DNA of 48,777 nucleotides from Noviherbaspirillum denitrificans (GTDB lineage: Bacteria > Pseudomonadota > Gammaproteobacteria > Burkholderiales > Burkholderiaceae_D): positions 3,211,419 through 3,260,195 of the forward strand of contig NZ_LSTO01000001.1 of NCBI RefSeq assembly GCF_002211445.1, given 5' to 3'. Under the pieces are notes generated by a model that was not told where the DNA came from, did not search any database, and saw only the letters and a program-made list of their open reading frames with translations. Each line of letters opens with the position of its first letter. The first letter of the stretch is position 1. Made by a program: the position numbers and the translations under genes. Below are positions 41,570 to 48,777 of this stretch, piece by piece.

Positions 41570-42873
41570 AACTCTTTGACCAACGGCTGGGCGGCACCAG
41601 CGTCACCTACGCCGGCGTGCTGGAAAAAATCGAGATCATGCGCAACACCCTGCGCTGGGCATCGAAGCTGGAGCGAGCGGATATCGAAAAGCTGCTGCGG
41701 CACGCCAATACGCTGCGCGACGAAGTGATGCAAATGTCGCACAAGGAGCGTTTCGTGCGTGCGGCCACCGCCGAGGTCGAGCCGCTGGAGCCGATCGAAC
41801 GTCCGCCGGGTGAGCGGCGCAAGGGCCTGATGGACCGCAGCTTCATCTTTGAAGGCACCTTCGGCGACAACCCCAAGCTGTTGGAATCGCTGGAAATCGC
41901 GGAAAAGGCCGCGCCCACCGATCTGCCGGTGCTGATCGACGGCGAAAGCGGCACTGGCAAGGAACTGATGGCCAAGGTCATCCATGCGAACGGCTCGCGC
42001 GCGGACAAACCTTACATTTCCGTCAACTGCGGCGCGATCCCTGACAACCTGCTGGAATCGGAACTGTTCGGCCACAAGAAAGGCGCGTTCACCGGCGCGG
42101 CCAACGACCGCAAGGGCAAGTTCGAGAGCGCGCACAAGGGCACCATCTTCCTCGACGAGATCGGCGAACTGCCATTGCAGGGGCAAGTGAAGCTGCTGCG
42201 CGTGCTGCAGGCGCACGAAATCCAGCGCGTCGGCTCGGACGAGATCATCAACGTCGACACGCGCATTGTCGCCGCCACCAACAAGAACCTGCGCAAACTG
42301 ATCGAGGAAGGAAGCTTCCGTGAAGACCTGTTTTACCGGCTGAGCGTCATCCACGTCACGCTGCCGCCGCTGCGCGAGCGCAAGGACGAGATTCCGCTGC
42401 TGATTTCCTTCTTTTGCGACGAGGCGGCGGAGGCGCTGAAGCGTGCGCCGGTCAAGATGACGCCGCGCCTGCGCGACTTCATGCTCCACTATTCCTATCC
42501 CGGCAACATCCGCGAGCTGCGCAACCTGATCTACCGGCTTTCCTGCCTGGCAGGGGACATGGCGGATATCGTGCACCTGCCCGAGGATATCCGGCCCAAG
42601 GCGCCGGCGCGTGCGATCACGGCAGGGCCGATGGACATCGAGGCAATGAAGCTGACCTCCCTCAGCGATGCCAAGCGTGCGGCGAGCGACGAAGCCGAGC
42701 GGGCCTTCCTCGAGCACGGCCTGAAGGAAGTCGGCGGAACCGTGGCCGAACTGGCAAGACGCTGCGACATGAACCGGTCGCACCTGCAGATGTTGCTGAA
42801 GAAGCACGGCATCCGGTCCAAGGATTTCCGGCGGCAGGCGGCGGAGGCGCAGGAGAAGGGCAAGGCGCACTGA
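41566..42873 (+). CDS. Sigma-54-dependent transcriptional activator without receiver domain
   Basis: 435 residues, start ATG overlapping the exporter stop. An N-terminal segment of about 95 residues with coiled-coil character (EKIEIMRNTLRWASKLERADIEK) has no recognisable receiver, GAF or PAS domain. The AAA+ domain has GESGTGKE (126-133), the sigma-54-contacting GAFTGA loop (173-178), Walker B FLDEIGE and FREDLFYRLSV. A Fis-type helix-turn-helix is at the C-terminus (GTVAELARRCDMNRSHLQMLL). It should open sigma-54 promoters; a good candidate lies before the kinase gene at 47374-47390. Its control input is unknown, possibly binding by the exporter or HDOD partner. Confidence 0.93.
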   Translation: MKLFDQRLGGTSVTYAGVLEKIEIMRNTLRWASKLERADIEKLLRHANTLRDEVMQMSHKERFVRAATAEVEPLEPIERPPGERRKGLMDRSFIFEGTFGDNPKLLESLEIAEKAAPTDLPVLIDGESGTGKELMAKVIHANGSRADKPYISVNCGAIPDNLLESELFGHKKGAFTGAANDRKGKFESAHKGTIFLDEIGELPLQGQVKLLRVLQAHEIQRVGSDEIINVDTRIVAATNKNLRKLIEEGSFREDLFYRLSVIHVTLPPLRERKDEIPLLISFFCDEAAEALKRAPVKMTPRLRDFMLHYSYPGNIRELRNLIYRLSCLAGDMADIVHLPEDIRPKAPARAITAGPMDIEAMKLTSLSDAKRAASDEAERAFLEHGLKEVGGTVAELARRCDMNRSHLQMLLKKHGIRSKDFRRQAAEAQEKGKAH

Positions 42874-42982
42874 ATTGGTGTTTTGATAATGCTGCGCATC
42901 CGGTTTTTCTTGAGCTGGATGCGTACACCGCAACGGCACGGCACAGTACACTGTCCGCTGCCCGTCGAATTGCCTGCCGCCT

Positions 42983-43996
42983 ATGTTCAAGAAGCTCATC
43001 GACCGATTTTTCCACCGCAGCCCCGGGCCATTGGTGCCGGACGAGGACCTTGCGCTCAATCCGCTGACCGTGCTGGCCGTCGAGCCGCCCGAGCCGGTGG
43101 AGATGATCGACATCGACAACCTGTTTTTCCCCTGGCTGCTTGGCATGGGCACGGGCGTGGCTGACGGGATGAACGATGCCGAGAACCGCCTGCTGCGCAC
43201 ACTCAAGCGCGTGGCCGACGCCGACGATCCTGCCACCGCGGACCTCGTTCCCCGCATTCCATCGGTGATTCCCCTGCTGCTGCGCAGCCTGCGCGACCGC
43301 AATGTCTCCAACAGCCAGCTGGCGGAGCAGGTGTCGCAGGATGCAGTGCTTGTCGCGGCAGTGCTGAAGCAGGTGAACAGTTCCTATTACCGCCGTGCGT
43401 CGGCGGTCAAGACCATCGAAGAGGCGATTGCTGTCATTGGCCAGAACGGCCTGCGCATGCTGGTCGCGGGCGTCGCTTTCCAGCCGCTTTTCAACGCGGG
43501 TCTCGGCCACTTCACCGGACAAGGCGCGCCGCGCGTCTGGGAACTGTCGGAGCCCTATGGCGTCGCTTGCCGCCATTTTGCAAAAGTGCGCCGGGTGGAC
43601 GGTTTCGAAGCTTTCCTTGCCGGGCTGCTGCAGGGCGTGGGTGTGATCGTCGCACTGCGCGTGATTGACCAGGCTGGCGGCGCGGCACCCGGCGAGCTGC
43701 GTTCGCTCGACTTCCAGTCTTCATTCGCGCATTACGCACGGCGCCTCGCGTGCGTGATCGGCAAGCAGTGGGAATTCCCGGAACAGGCCATCGCGGCGAT
43801 CGATCGTTCCGGTCCGGCCTCCGCGCTGGCGAGCACCGTGCGCGCAGCCGACCGCGTCGGCAAGATCCGCGTGCTCGTCAGGCATGGCATGCTGCGGACC
43901 GACCTTGCGGAAGTCTGCCTTGAAGAGAGCGGTGCCACCGCCTGCTACAAAGAAATCCTCGCAATGGAAGACGCGCAGGAGAGATCGGCTGCCTGA
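42983..43996 (+). CDS. HDOD-domain protein of the exporter operon
   Basis: 337 residues from ATG 42983, with a weak ribosome site. The N-terminal 95 residues are Pro/acid-rich and include IDIDNLFFPWLLGM. The HDOD domain (about 105-300) has LAEQVSQDAVLVAAVLKQVNSS, TIEEAIAVIGQNGLRMLVA and YGVACRHFAKVR. No HD metal residues or catalytic motifs, as expected. It is last in the prolyl isomerase-exporter-activator operon, 109 bp after the activator gene; the gap contains only a 7-bp inverted repeat (42895-42923). Likely a regulatory scaffold for the system; its partner is unknown. Confidence 0.88.
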   Translation: MFKKLIDRFFHRSPGPLVPDEDLALNPLTVLAVEPPEPVEMIDIDNLFFPWLLGMGTGVADGMNDAENRLLRTLKRVADADDPATADLVPRIPSVIPLLLRSLRDRNVSNSQLAEQVSQDAVLVAAVLKQVNSSYYRRASAVKTIEEAIAVIGQNGLRMLVAGVAFQPLFNAGLGHFTGQGAPRVWELSEPYGVACRHFAKVRRVDGFEAFLAGLLQGVGVIVALRVIDQAGGAAPGELRSLDFQSSFAHYARRLACVIGKQWEFPEQAIAAIDRSGPASALASTVRAADRVGKIRVLVRHGMLRTDLAEVCLEESGATACYKEILAMEDAQERSAA

Positions 43997-43999
43997 GCC

Positions 44000-44593
44000 T
44001 TATTCGTCCCGATCCCTTGCCGGCAGCGCGTCGCGGAAGGAATCAAATGTCTTCCACGCGGGCACCGGCGGTGTGTAGCCGGGCCGCGGTGCGTACGCAG
44101 AGTATTCGGTCAGCTGCATCTTGTGGATATAGCGCGGGCAGTTCGGGAAGATAGCTGCCGCTTCCACGCGCACGATGAACACCGATCCGGGAAAGTCATC
44201 GCGCAGGGGATCATCTTCGCTGATGGTAGCCGTCCCGTTGATGCGCAGGCGCTTCGGGCTTTCAAAATCAAGGAACAGCATGCCGACGTTCGCGTTCACG
44301 AGCACATTTCCCCACGTGCGATACATGCCGTTGCCGTCGTAGTCGGGAAAGGCGAGGGTGCGCTCGCCGACGACATGCACGAATCCCGGCAGTCCGCCCT
44401 TGTAGGAGCAATCCGGCCGACCCTCGGCATCGGCGGTGGCGATGAAGAACATCGGACTGCGTTCGATGAAGGCGCGGTCCTCCTCGGTGAACGCGGTGCG
44501 CAATGTCACTTCGCGCAGTCTGTCCGCCAGCCGCCTGGTGTCGCGCGCGTCCTGCAGGCGCCGCATTCCGTCGTGGTAAACGTCGCTAGCCAT
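44000..44593 (-). CDS. Pyridoxamine 5'-phosphate oxidase-family flavoprotein
   Basis: 197 residues from ATG 44593 with AGGAGG 4 nt upstream. The split-barrel FMN-binding pattern is present: FIERSPMFFIATADAEGRPDCSYKGG near residue 42, LAFPDYDGNGMYRTWGNVLVN near 82 and VGMLFLDFESPKRLRINGTAT near 102. It belongs to the group of uncharacterised FMN- or F420-like oxidoreductases rather than to PdxH itself. It lies between the exporter operon (stop codons 4 bp apart, convergent) and the kinase gene on its own strand. I see no reason to tie it functionally to the exporter. Confidence 0.88.
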   Translation of the reverse strand: MASDVYHDGMRRLQDARDTRRLADRLREVTLRTAFTEEDRAFIERSPMFFIATADAEGRPDCSYKGGLPGFVHVVGERTLAFPDYDGNGMYRTWGNVLVNANVGMLFLDFESPKRLRINGTATISEDDPLRDDFPGSVFIVRVEAAAIFPNCPRYIHKMQLTEYSAYAPRPGYTPPVPAWKTFDSFRDALPARDRDE

Positions 44594-44703
44594 AAGGCCT
44601 CCTCGTGGTCCGGACGCTTTCAGTTTTAGCGTCCTGGCACAGGATTGCAAGCTTGCTACCGCGCCAGGTCTCGGGTTGCGTAGCGTGATACACCGGATAG
44701 CTG

Positions 44704-47304
44704 TCAGTACCCCGACGACTCATTCGCCACGTTCCTGCGCCCGGCATTCTGCGTATTGTTCGCCGGCGTATCCGCCTCGGGATTCTTCTGGGACTGCTCG
44801 GCAAACACCATCTTGCCGTTCTCGGTCCGCTTGTCGTCCCTGAACTCGCCTTCCCAGTAGCTGCCGTTGGCCCAGGTATAGCGGCCCTGGCCATGGCTCT
44901 TGCCGCGCAGCCAGTTGCCGTCGTAGACGTCACCGCTCTTGAAGCGCGTTGCGCCGCGGCCATTGGGCATGCCGTCGCGCACTTCACCTTCATAGCGGCT
45001 GCCGTCCGCGAAGGTGATGGTGCCGCGTCCGTTCGGCATGTCACGCGCCCAGTCGCCGCTGTAGCGCTGGCCGTTGCTCCAGACAAAGCGGCCTTTGCCT
45101 TCCTTCATGCCGCGCACGAGCGTGCCTTCGAACTGGTTGCCGTTGGTCCAGGTGATCTTGCCGGTGCCGGACACGGCGCCGGACTTTGGATCGACCGAGA
45201 AATTGCCGACCATGGTCTGGTCATCCAGCACCAGCGGCTTGCGGGCTGAAGCGGTGGGTGTCTCGGTGCCGGCGGGCGTCGCCGGCCGCGACTCCAGGGC
45301 CGATTTTGGCGGCGGCGTGACGACCCGCTCGGGCGGCTTGATGCTCGCGACCCGATCGGCGGGTTCCGGCGGTTTGTGCTCCGTAACGGCAGGGGCGGAC
45401 GCCGCCGGAACCGGTGCAGCCTGCGGTGCAGCCGGAGCGGGCGTCGGTGCTGGCGCAGCGGCTATCGGGGGCGGCGTCTCCTTCTTCACGCTCGCTGCCG
45501 GTGGCACAGCCGGCACCGGCTCCTCGCGCTCGGTCCTGTCAGGCTGCTTGAAGCTGGCGATCCGGTCCTTCGCCAGTGCGGCGTAGCGGCCCTTCGGATA
45601 CTTCTTCAGGTAGGTCTCGTAAGAGGTCTGCGTGTGCACTGTGGTCGACGCGGTCCAGAGGTCTTCCTCGGACGAGGACGGCGTTTCCTTCGACTGCTTG
45701 ATGCTGTCTAGGCGCAGGCGGGCAACCGCAGCGTAACGGCCGCGCGGGAACTCCTTCAGGTACTTTTCATACGCACCGGGCTTGTCCGAACTGCTTGCCT
45801 TTTGCCAGGCGTCGTCCTCTCGCGTGGTGGATGGCGCAGGCGGCGCGTCGCCGATGCGGGGAGTTTCCTGCAGGACGGGCGCAGGAGCCGGCACCGGCGC
45901 CTTGGCGACAGGCGGAGGCAGGGGCTGCGCGGGCCGGGTTTCGACGGGCTTGAGCGTATAGGAGGGCGGCTTGCGCTCTTCCTTTTCGTCTGGTGTCTCG
46001 CTTGCGCCGGAGGACTCCATCGCCGTGCTGCTGCCCGAGCCTGCGCCCAGGCCCCGCCAGGACGAACCTGTTCCGAGATAAATGCCGGATGCAACCCCTG
46101 CTGTCAGAAGAATGCCGAGGATGCTCCATTCGCGCTTGCCGTAGGACGAGCCCCGGGTTGGGGGGCGGCCCGCAGGCTGCGGCTGGGAGCGCTGGCGTTC
46201 GCTGCGTTGGGTGACCGGCGGCGCGATGCGGGTCCTGACGTCCTGCATCATGTCCAGCGGCATCTGCGTGCGCACCGGATCCATGTCGGGACTGCGGACC
46301 ATGGTAGTGGTGAAACCGGGATCCGATTGCGGCAGGGTGCGCGGCGGCGCTTCCATGATGTCGAGCGCATGGCGCAGTTCGCCGATGGAGCGGAAGCGCT
46401 GTTCCGGCTTGACCGACAGCGCCTTGTCGATGGCGGCCAGGAAGCCTGCGCTGTAGCGGCCCTTGCCGACTTCGCGCGCGGGCACCAGTTCGTCATGCAC
46501 CATGCGCGCGACAGCAGGCGGCGGCGCCTTGCCGGCGATCAGGTAGTAGACCACGGCAGACAAGGCGTAGATGTCCGTCCATGGCCCCTGGCGCAGGCCG
46601 GCGATGTCGGCGTACTGTTCGATCGGCGCATAGCCTGGCTTGAGGATCGCCGTGAGGCACTGCGTCAGGTCGCCGATCACGCGGCGTGCGGCACCGAAGT
46701 CGAGCAGTAGCGGACGGCCGTCCTTGAGCAGCAGGATGTTGTCTGGCGCGATATCGCGGTGCAGGCATTGCCCACGGTGGATGATCTCGATGGCATCGAA
46801 CAGGTCGCCCAGCAGCACGCGCACCCAGGATTCCGAAGGCGTGATGCGGCGCTGCTTGAGCGCCTGCTTCAGCGTGATGCCTTCGTAGAATGGCATCACC
46901 ATGTAGGCGGTGCCGTTGCCTTCCCAGAAGCGATGCACCTTTACCAGCGAGGGCGAGTCGAACTGCGCCAGCATCTTGGCCTCGTTGATGAAGCTCTTCA
47001 AGCCGGCGGTGAAGGTCTCGACGTTGTGTTGCGATCGTACCGTAACGGCCAGGCGCGTGGTGCGCATGGCAAGGCCGGAGGGCATGTATTCCTTCAGCGC
47101 GACCTGGCGTTCCAGCGAATGGTCGTAAGCCAGATACACAATGCCGAAGCCGCCCTCGCCGATGAGGTCGAGAACTTCGAACTCGCCCAGGTGCGTGCCG
47201 ACCGGGAGGACGTTCGCGCTGTGCTCCGCGTCACTTTCCGTCGTCGGCCGGAAGGGCATACGGCGGGTTCGCAATGCGGTCTTCTGATTGAAATCGTTCA
47301 CCAT
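44704..47304 (-). CDS. Hanks-type Ser/Thr kinase with membrane helix, YxxYLxxxPxGRY repeats and MORN repeats
   Basis: 866 residues from ATG 47304. Kinase domain about 38-315: glycine loop GEGGFG, Lys71 (VALKEY), catalytic Asp184 in HRDIAPDN, DFG 202-204. A transmembrane helix (about 393-411) follows a basic linker. The C-terminal region has a Pro/Ala-rich stretch, two related repeats (YEKYLKEFPRGRYAAVA at 512-528; YETYLKKYPKGRYAALA at 562-578) and five MORN repeats (about 705-825, e.g. NGQRYSGDWARDMPNGRGT). The C-terminus is therefore predicted periplasmic, where MORN repeats may bind lipid or envelope. A sigma-54 promoter and a PP2C phosphatase gene lie upstream, the expected partner set. 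Confidence 0.92.
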   Translation of the reverse strand: MVNDFNQKTALRTRRMPFRPTTESDAEHSANVLPVGTHLGEFEVLDLIGEGGFGIVYLAYDHSLERQVALKEYMPSGLAMRTTRLAVTVRSQHNVETFTAGLKSFINEAKMLAQFDSPSLVKVHRFWEGNGTAYMVMPFYEGITLKQALKQRRITPSESWVRVLLGDLFDAIEIIHRGQCLHRDIAPDNILLLKDGRPLLLDFGAARRVIGDLTQCLTAILKPGYAPIEQYADIAGLRQGPWTDIYALSAVVYYLIAGKAPPPAVARMVHDELVPAREVGKGRYSAGFLAAIDKALSVKPEQRFRSIGELRHALDIMEAPPRTLPQSDPGFTTTMVRSPDMDPVRTQMPLDMMQDVRTRIAPPVTQRSERQRSQPQPAGRPPTRGSSYGKREWSILGILLTAGVASGIYLGTGSSWRGLGAGSGSSTAMESSGASETPDEKEERKPPSYTLKPVETRPAQPLPPPVAKAPVPAPAPVLQETPRIGDAPPAPSTTREDDAWQKASSSDKPGAYEKYLKEFPRGRYAAVARLRLDSIKQSKETPSSSEEDLWTASTTVHTQTSYETYLKKYPKGRYAALAKDRIASFKQPDRTEREEPVPAVPPAASVKKETPPPIAAAPAPTPAPAAPQAAPVPAASAPAVTEHKPPEPADRVASIKPPERVVTPPPKSALESRPATPAGTETPTASARKPLVLDDQTMVGNFSVDPKSGAVSGTGKITWTNGNQFEGTLVRGMKEGKGRFVWSNGQRYSGDWARDMPNGRGTITFADGSRYEGEVRDGMPNGRGATRFKSGDVYDGNWLRGKSHGQGRYTWANGSYWEGEFRDDKRTENGKMVFAEQSQKNPEADTPANNTQNAGRRNVANESSGY

Positions 47305-47373
47305 GGGTATCTACCGAATCTGTTTGGTCAGCCGCCTCGCCAATGCATGAATGCGCAAGGAACATCCGCTTCT

Positions 47374-47390
47374 AGCACCTTTGGTGCCAG
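47374..47390 (-). promoter_or_regulatory. Sigma-54 (-24/-12) promoter of the kinase gene
   Basis: On the minus strand CTGGCACCAAAGGTGCT has GG and GC exactly 10 bp apart. It matches YTGGCACG-N4-TTGCW at 11 of 13 defined positions. Transcription would start near 47362, about 58 nt before the kinase ATG. A sigma-54 activator gene is encoded 4.5 kb away, which supports the call. Confidence 0.65.
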
Positions 47391-47529
47391 CCTGACGTGT
47401 GCGGTGGCTACAGGCGTCGTTGGAAGGATGGATCGGTCAGCGTGCATGGCGTCTGTCGGGGCTTGTCCAACATTTGCTCGCCGGCGCCGCTTCACCTGTT
47501 GGCATTCACGCGACACGCCGGCATCACCA

Positions 47530-47569
47530 GATCATGTGCGCGCCCGGCGCTGCAGACGGGCGCATGATC
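47530..47569. repeat. Large imperfect inverted repeat between the PP2C and kinase genes
   Basis: GATCATG plus CGCCCG (separated by 4 nt) pair with CGGGCG plus CATGATC, giving 13 bp around a 10-nt loop and one bulge. It lies 65 bp past the PP2C stop on the minus strand, without a T run. It may end or process the phosphatase transcript. The 329-bp gap 47305-47633 holds this, the sigma-54 promoter and no credible ORF. Confidence 0.5.
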
Positions 47570-47633
47570 CCCTGTCCATGATGGTCGTGACGGACGCACA
47601 GGGCTTGATCTGAATCGCTATTTGTCGAGATAG

Positions 47634-48404
47634 TCAGAGCGCGGGATTGAGGACGGTCTTGTCGCTCGTATGCAAGTCGTCAGCGCGTGCGACCACGGCG
47701 GAAATGTTGTCGCGTCCGCCGCGCATGAGAGCGATCTCGACCAGTTCATCCGCAGCCTGCGGACAATTGCCGGTCACCAGCGCGGCGCGAATCTCCTGTT
47801 CGCTCACTTCATTGCTGACGCCGTCGCTGCATAGCAGGAATATGTCGCCGTCGGCCACTTCAATCATCTCGCCGTCGACTTCAAGTGTTTCAGCCGCGCC
47901 GACAGCGCGCGTGATGAGGTTGCGCGCGGGATGGTGGATCGCATCTTCGGCGGTCAGGCTGCCACAGGCAAGCAGTTCCTCGACCTGGCTATGGTCGCGC
48001 GTGAGCTGCATGAGGTGACCGTTTCTGCAAAGATAAATGCGGCTGTCGCCCGCCCACAGGTAGGCGCAGCGACGGCCGTGCGCGAGCAGGACGACGACGG
48101 TGCTGCCGATGATTTGCGCGCCGCGATTGTGCGCTTCGGCGCGCAGCTGGCGGTTGACGGATTGCAGGCGGGCCTCTGCATCGGTGGCAAAGAGTTCGAG
48201 CGCATCGCCTGGTTGCAGGTCCGAGAGCGAGGCGACGATGGCGTTGCTGGCGAAGTCCCCCAGCGTGTGGCCGCCCATGCCGTCCGCCACTGCCCATATG
48301 CCGCGGTCGGCCAAGTCGAGCACGGAGTCTTCATTGATCTTGCGAACCAGTCCCGTATGCGTGCGGGAGGACGACGTCCATTTGAATGGCGTGGTTTGCG
48401 TCAC
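47634..48404 (-). CDS. PP2C-family Ser/Thr phosphatase
   Basis: 256 residues from GTG 48404, chosen because GGAG lies 6 nt upstream and NVTQTTPFKW leads straight into the domain. All PP2C metal-site blocks are present: THTGLVRKINEDSVLD, WAVADGMGGHTLGD, GSTVVVLL, WAGDSRIYL, LLCSDGVSNEVSEQEI and GGRDNISAVV. It is a soluble, Mn/Mg-dependent phosphatase and the natural antagonist of the neighbouring Hanks kinase. Kinase/PP2C pairs also occur in type VI secretion clusters, but no such gene is here. It sits 105 bp after the double-glycine peptide gene on the same strand. Confidence 0.94.
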   Translation of the reverse strand: MTQTTPFKWTSSSRTHTGLVRKINEDSVLDLADRGIWAVADGMGGHTLGDFASNAIVASLSDLQPGDALELFATDAEARLQSVNRQLRAEAHNRGAQIIGSTVVVLLAHGRRCAYLWAGDSRIYLCRNGHLMQLTRDHSQVEELLACGSLTAEDAIHHPARNLITRAVGAAETLEVDGEMIEVADGDIFLLCSDGVSNEVSEQEIRAALVTGNCPQAADELVEIALMRGGRDNISAVVARADDLHTSDKTVLNPAL

Positions 48405-48451
48405 GTTCACCTCCGACGGCAGGCGGCAATCCGGAATTCTTCCCTGCGATG

Positions 48452-48457
48452 AGTATA
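48452..48457 (-). promoter_or_regulatory. Possible -10 box (TATACT) of the PP2C gene
   Basis: TATACT on the minus strand lies 47 bp before the GTG start; the -35 region (GTGCAA at 16 bp) is weak. It suggests that the phosphatase can be transcribed separately from the peptide gene. Confidence 0.35.
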
Positions 48458-48509
48458 GAGCCCGTAACGCGGATTGCACGCAGTCCCGCGCAGAAGGATT
48501 GTCTTGCGT

Positions 48510-48777
48510 CTAATGCTTGGCGTTTGTGCCGGGCTTGATGTTTGTGCTGGCCTCGTTCAGCCCGACGTTGATGTTCGCGTTCGCGGCGGTGTTGTTGATA
48601 TCCACCATCTGGACCTGGTTGATCATCTGGTCGGCGTAGTTGTTGATCTGGTAGAAGTTGACCACCGCCGCCCCGCCGAACGGATTGCTATGGCGGTTGT
48701 AGGGACGGAACGCGCCAAAGACCCAGGAGCCGTCGCCGCCCCTGATGGACGACATCGCCTTGCGGTCGAGGATGCGG
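48510..48777 (-). CDS. Double-glycine-leader peptide precursor, Asn-rich (5' end outside the window)
   Basis: The frame is open to the window edge, so the start is missing; 88 codons are visible. The leader end reads ILDRKAMSSIRGG: Gly-Gly at -2/-1, Ile at -4, Met at -7 and Leu at -12, the hydrophobic spacing recognised by C39 peptidases. The predicted mature part has 74 residues beginning DGSWVFGAF, Gly/aromatic-rich at first, then Asn-rich (YQINNYADQMINQVQ, INNTAANANINVGLNEAS). It has no cysteine, so it is not a disulfide bacteriocin or lanthipeptide. The intact C39 exporter at 38507-41569 is the obvious processing partner. Function unknown: signal, bacteriocin-like or surface/amyloid-like protein. 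An ATG at 48755 would give an 81-residue reading without the full leader, which I consider wrong. Confidence 0.7.
   Translation of the reverse strand, partial: RILDRKAMSSIRGGDGSWVFGAFRPYNRHSNPFGGAAVVNFYQINNYADQMINQVQMVDINNTAANANINVGLNEASTNIKPGTNAKH

Noticed and set aside
44704-48404. The kinase/PP2C pair as part of a type VI secretion cluster
   Set aside because: Kinase and PP2C pairs occur in such clusters, but no Tss, Hcp, VgrG or ClpV gene is in the window, and the neighbours are a C39 exporter and a Gly-Gly peptide.
1-48777. CRISPR arrays, tRNA or rRNA genes, insertion sequences, phage genes
   Set aside because: No regularly spaced direct repeats, tRNA-like cloverleaf, transposase or integrase reading frame was found on either strand by reading.

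Overview
The window is ordinary GC-rich chromosomal DNA of a betaproteobacterium, most likely Burkholderiales, family Oxalobacteraceae (Herbaspirillum/Noviherbaspirillum-like). That placement is an inference from the general look of ahpC/ahpF, purT, selD/mnmH, the many c-di-GMP genes and the absence of mobile DNA. I see no rRNA, tRNA, CRISPR, insertion sequence or phage gene. Genes are densely packed, often with ATGA-type stop/start overlaps.

Region 1 (1-6029, all minus): a four-gene operon for envelope proteins (a DUF4214/cytochrome c lipoprotein, a TlpA-like thioredoxin, a DUF4266 lipoprotein and the start of a DUF3570 protein); ahpC-ahpF, with a well-formed OxyR-type promoter before ahpC; and purT. 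Region 2 (6302-15538): a BON/SRPBCC membrane protein and a GT9 glycosyltransferase on plus, then a minus-strand carbohydrate block (GT4, amylo-alpha-1,6-glucosidase, DUF4254, GT2, GT9) and fpr. Region 3 (15690-24054): a DeoR-type repressor divergent from an ABC solute-binding protein, then selD and mnmH (selenophosphate and tRNA selenouridine) separated by a FIST sensor / GGDEF-EAL-REC pair. Region 4 (24108-37561): an NrfJ-like periplasmic protein, an unusual FtsH-like AAA protease, small proteins with similar upstream elements, three more GGDEF/EAL proteins, an SpmA/SpmB-type membrane protein, a D-serine dehydratase-like enzyme, a lone receiver domain and an HDOD protein.

Region 5 (37745-48777) is the most interesting part. 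A plus-strand operon encodes a cytoplasmic parvulin-type prolyl isomerase, a 1020-residue ABC exporter with two cyclic-nucleotide-binding-like domains and an intact C39 double-glycine peptidase, a sigma-54 activator with GAFTGA, and an HDOD protein. Facing it on minus, after one flavin-oxidase-like gene, are a Hanks-type kinase carrying MORN repeats, a PP2C phosphatase and, at the window edge, a short Asn-rich protein whose N-terminus reads as a canonical double-glycine leader. A good -24/-12 promoter sits before the kinase. I propose that these form one export-and-signalling system: the peptide is the exporter's substrate, the isomerase its chaperone, sigma-54 its expression switch, and the kinase/phosphatase its control. 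The parts are seen in the sequence; the linkage is inference.
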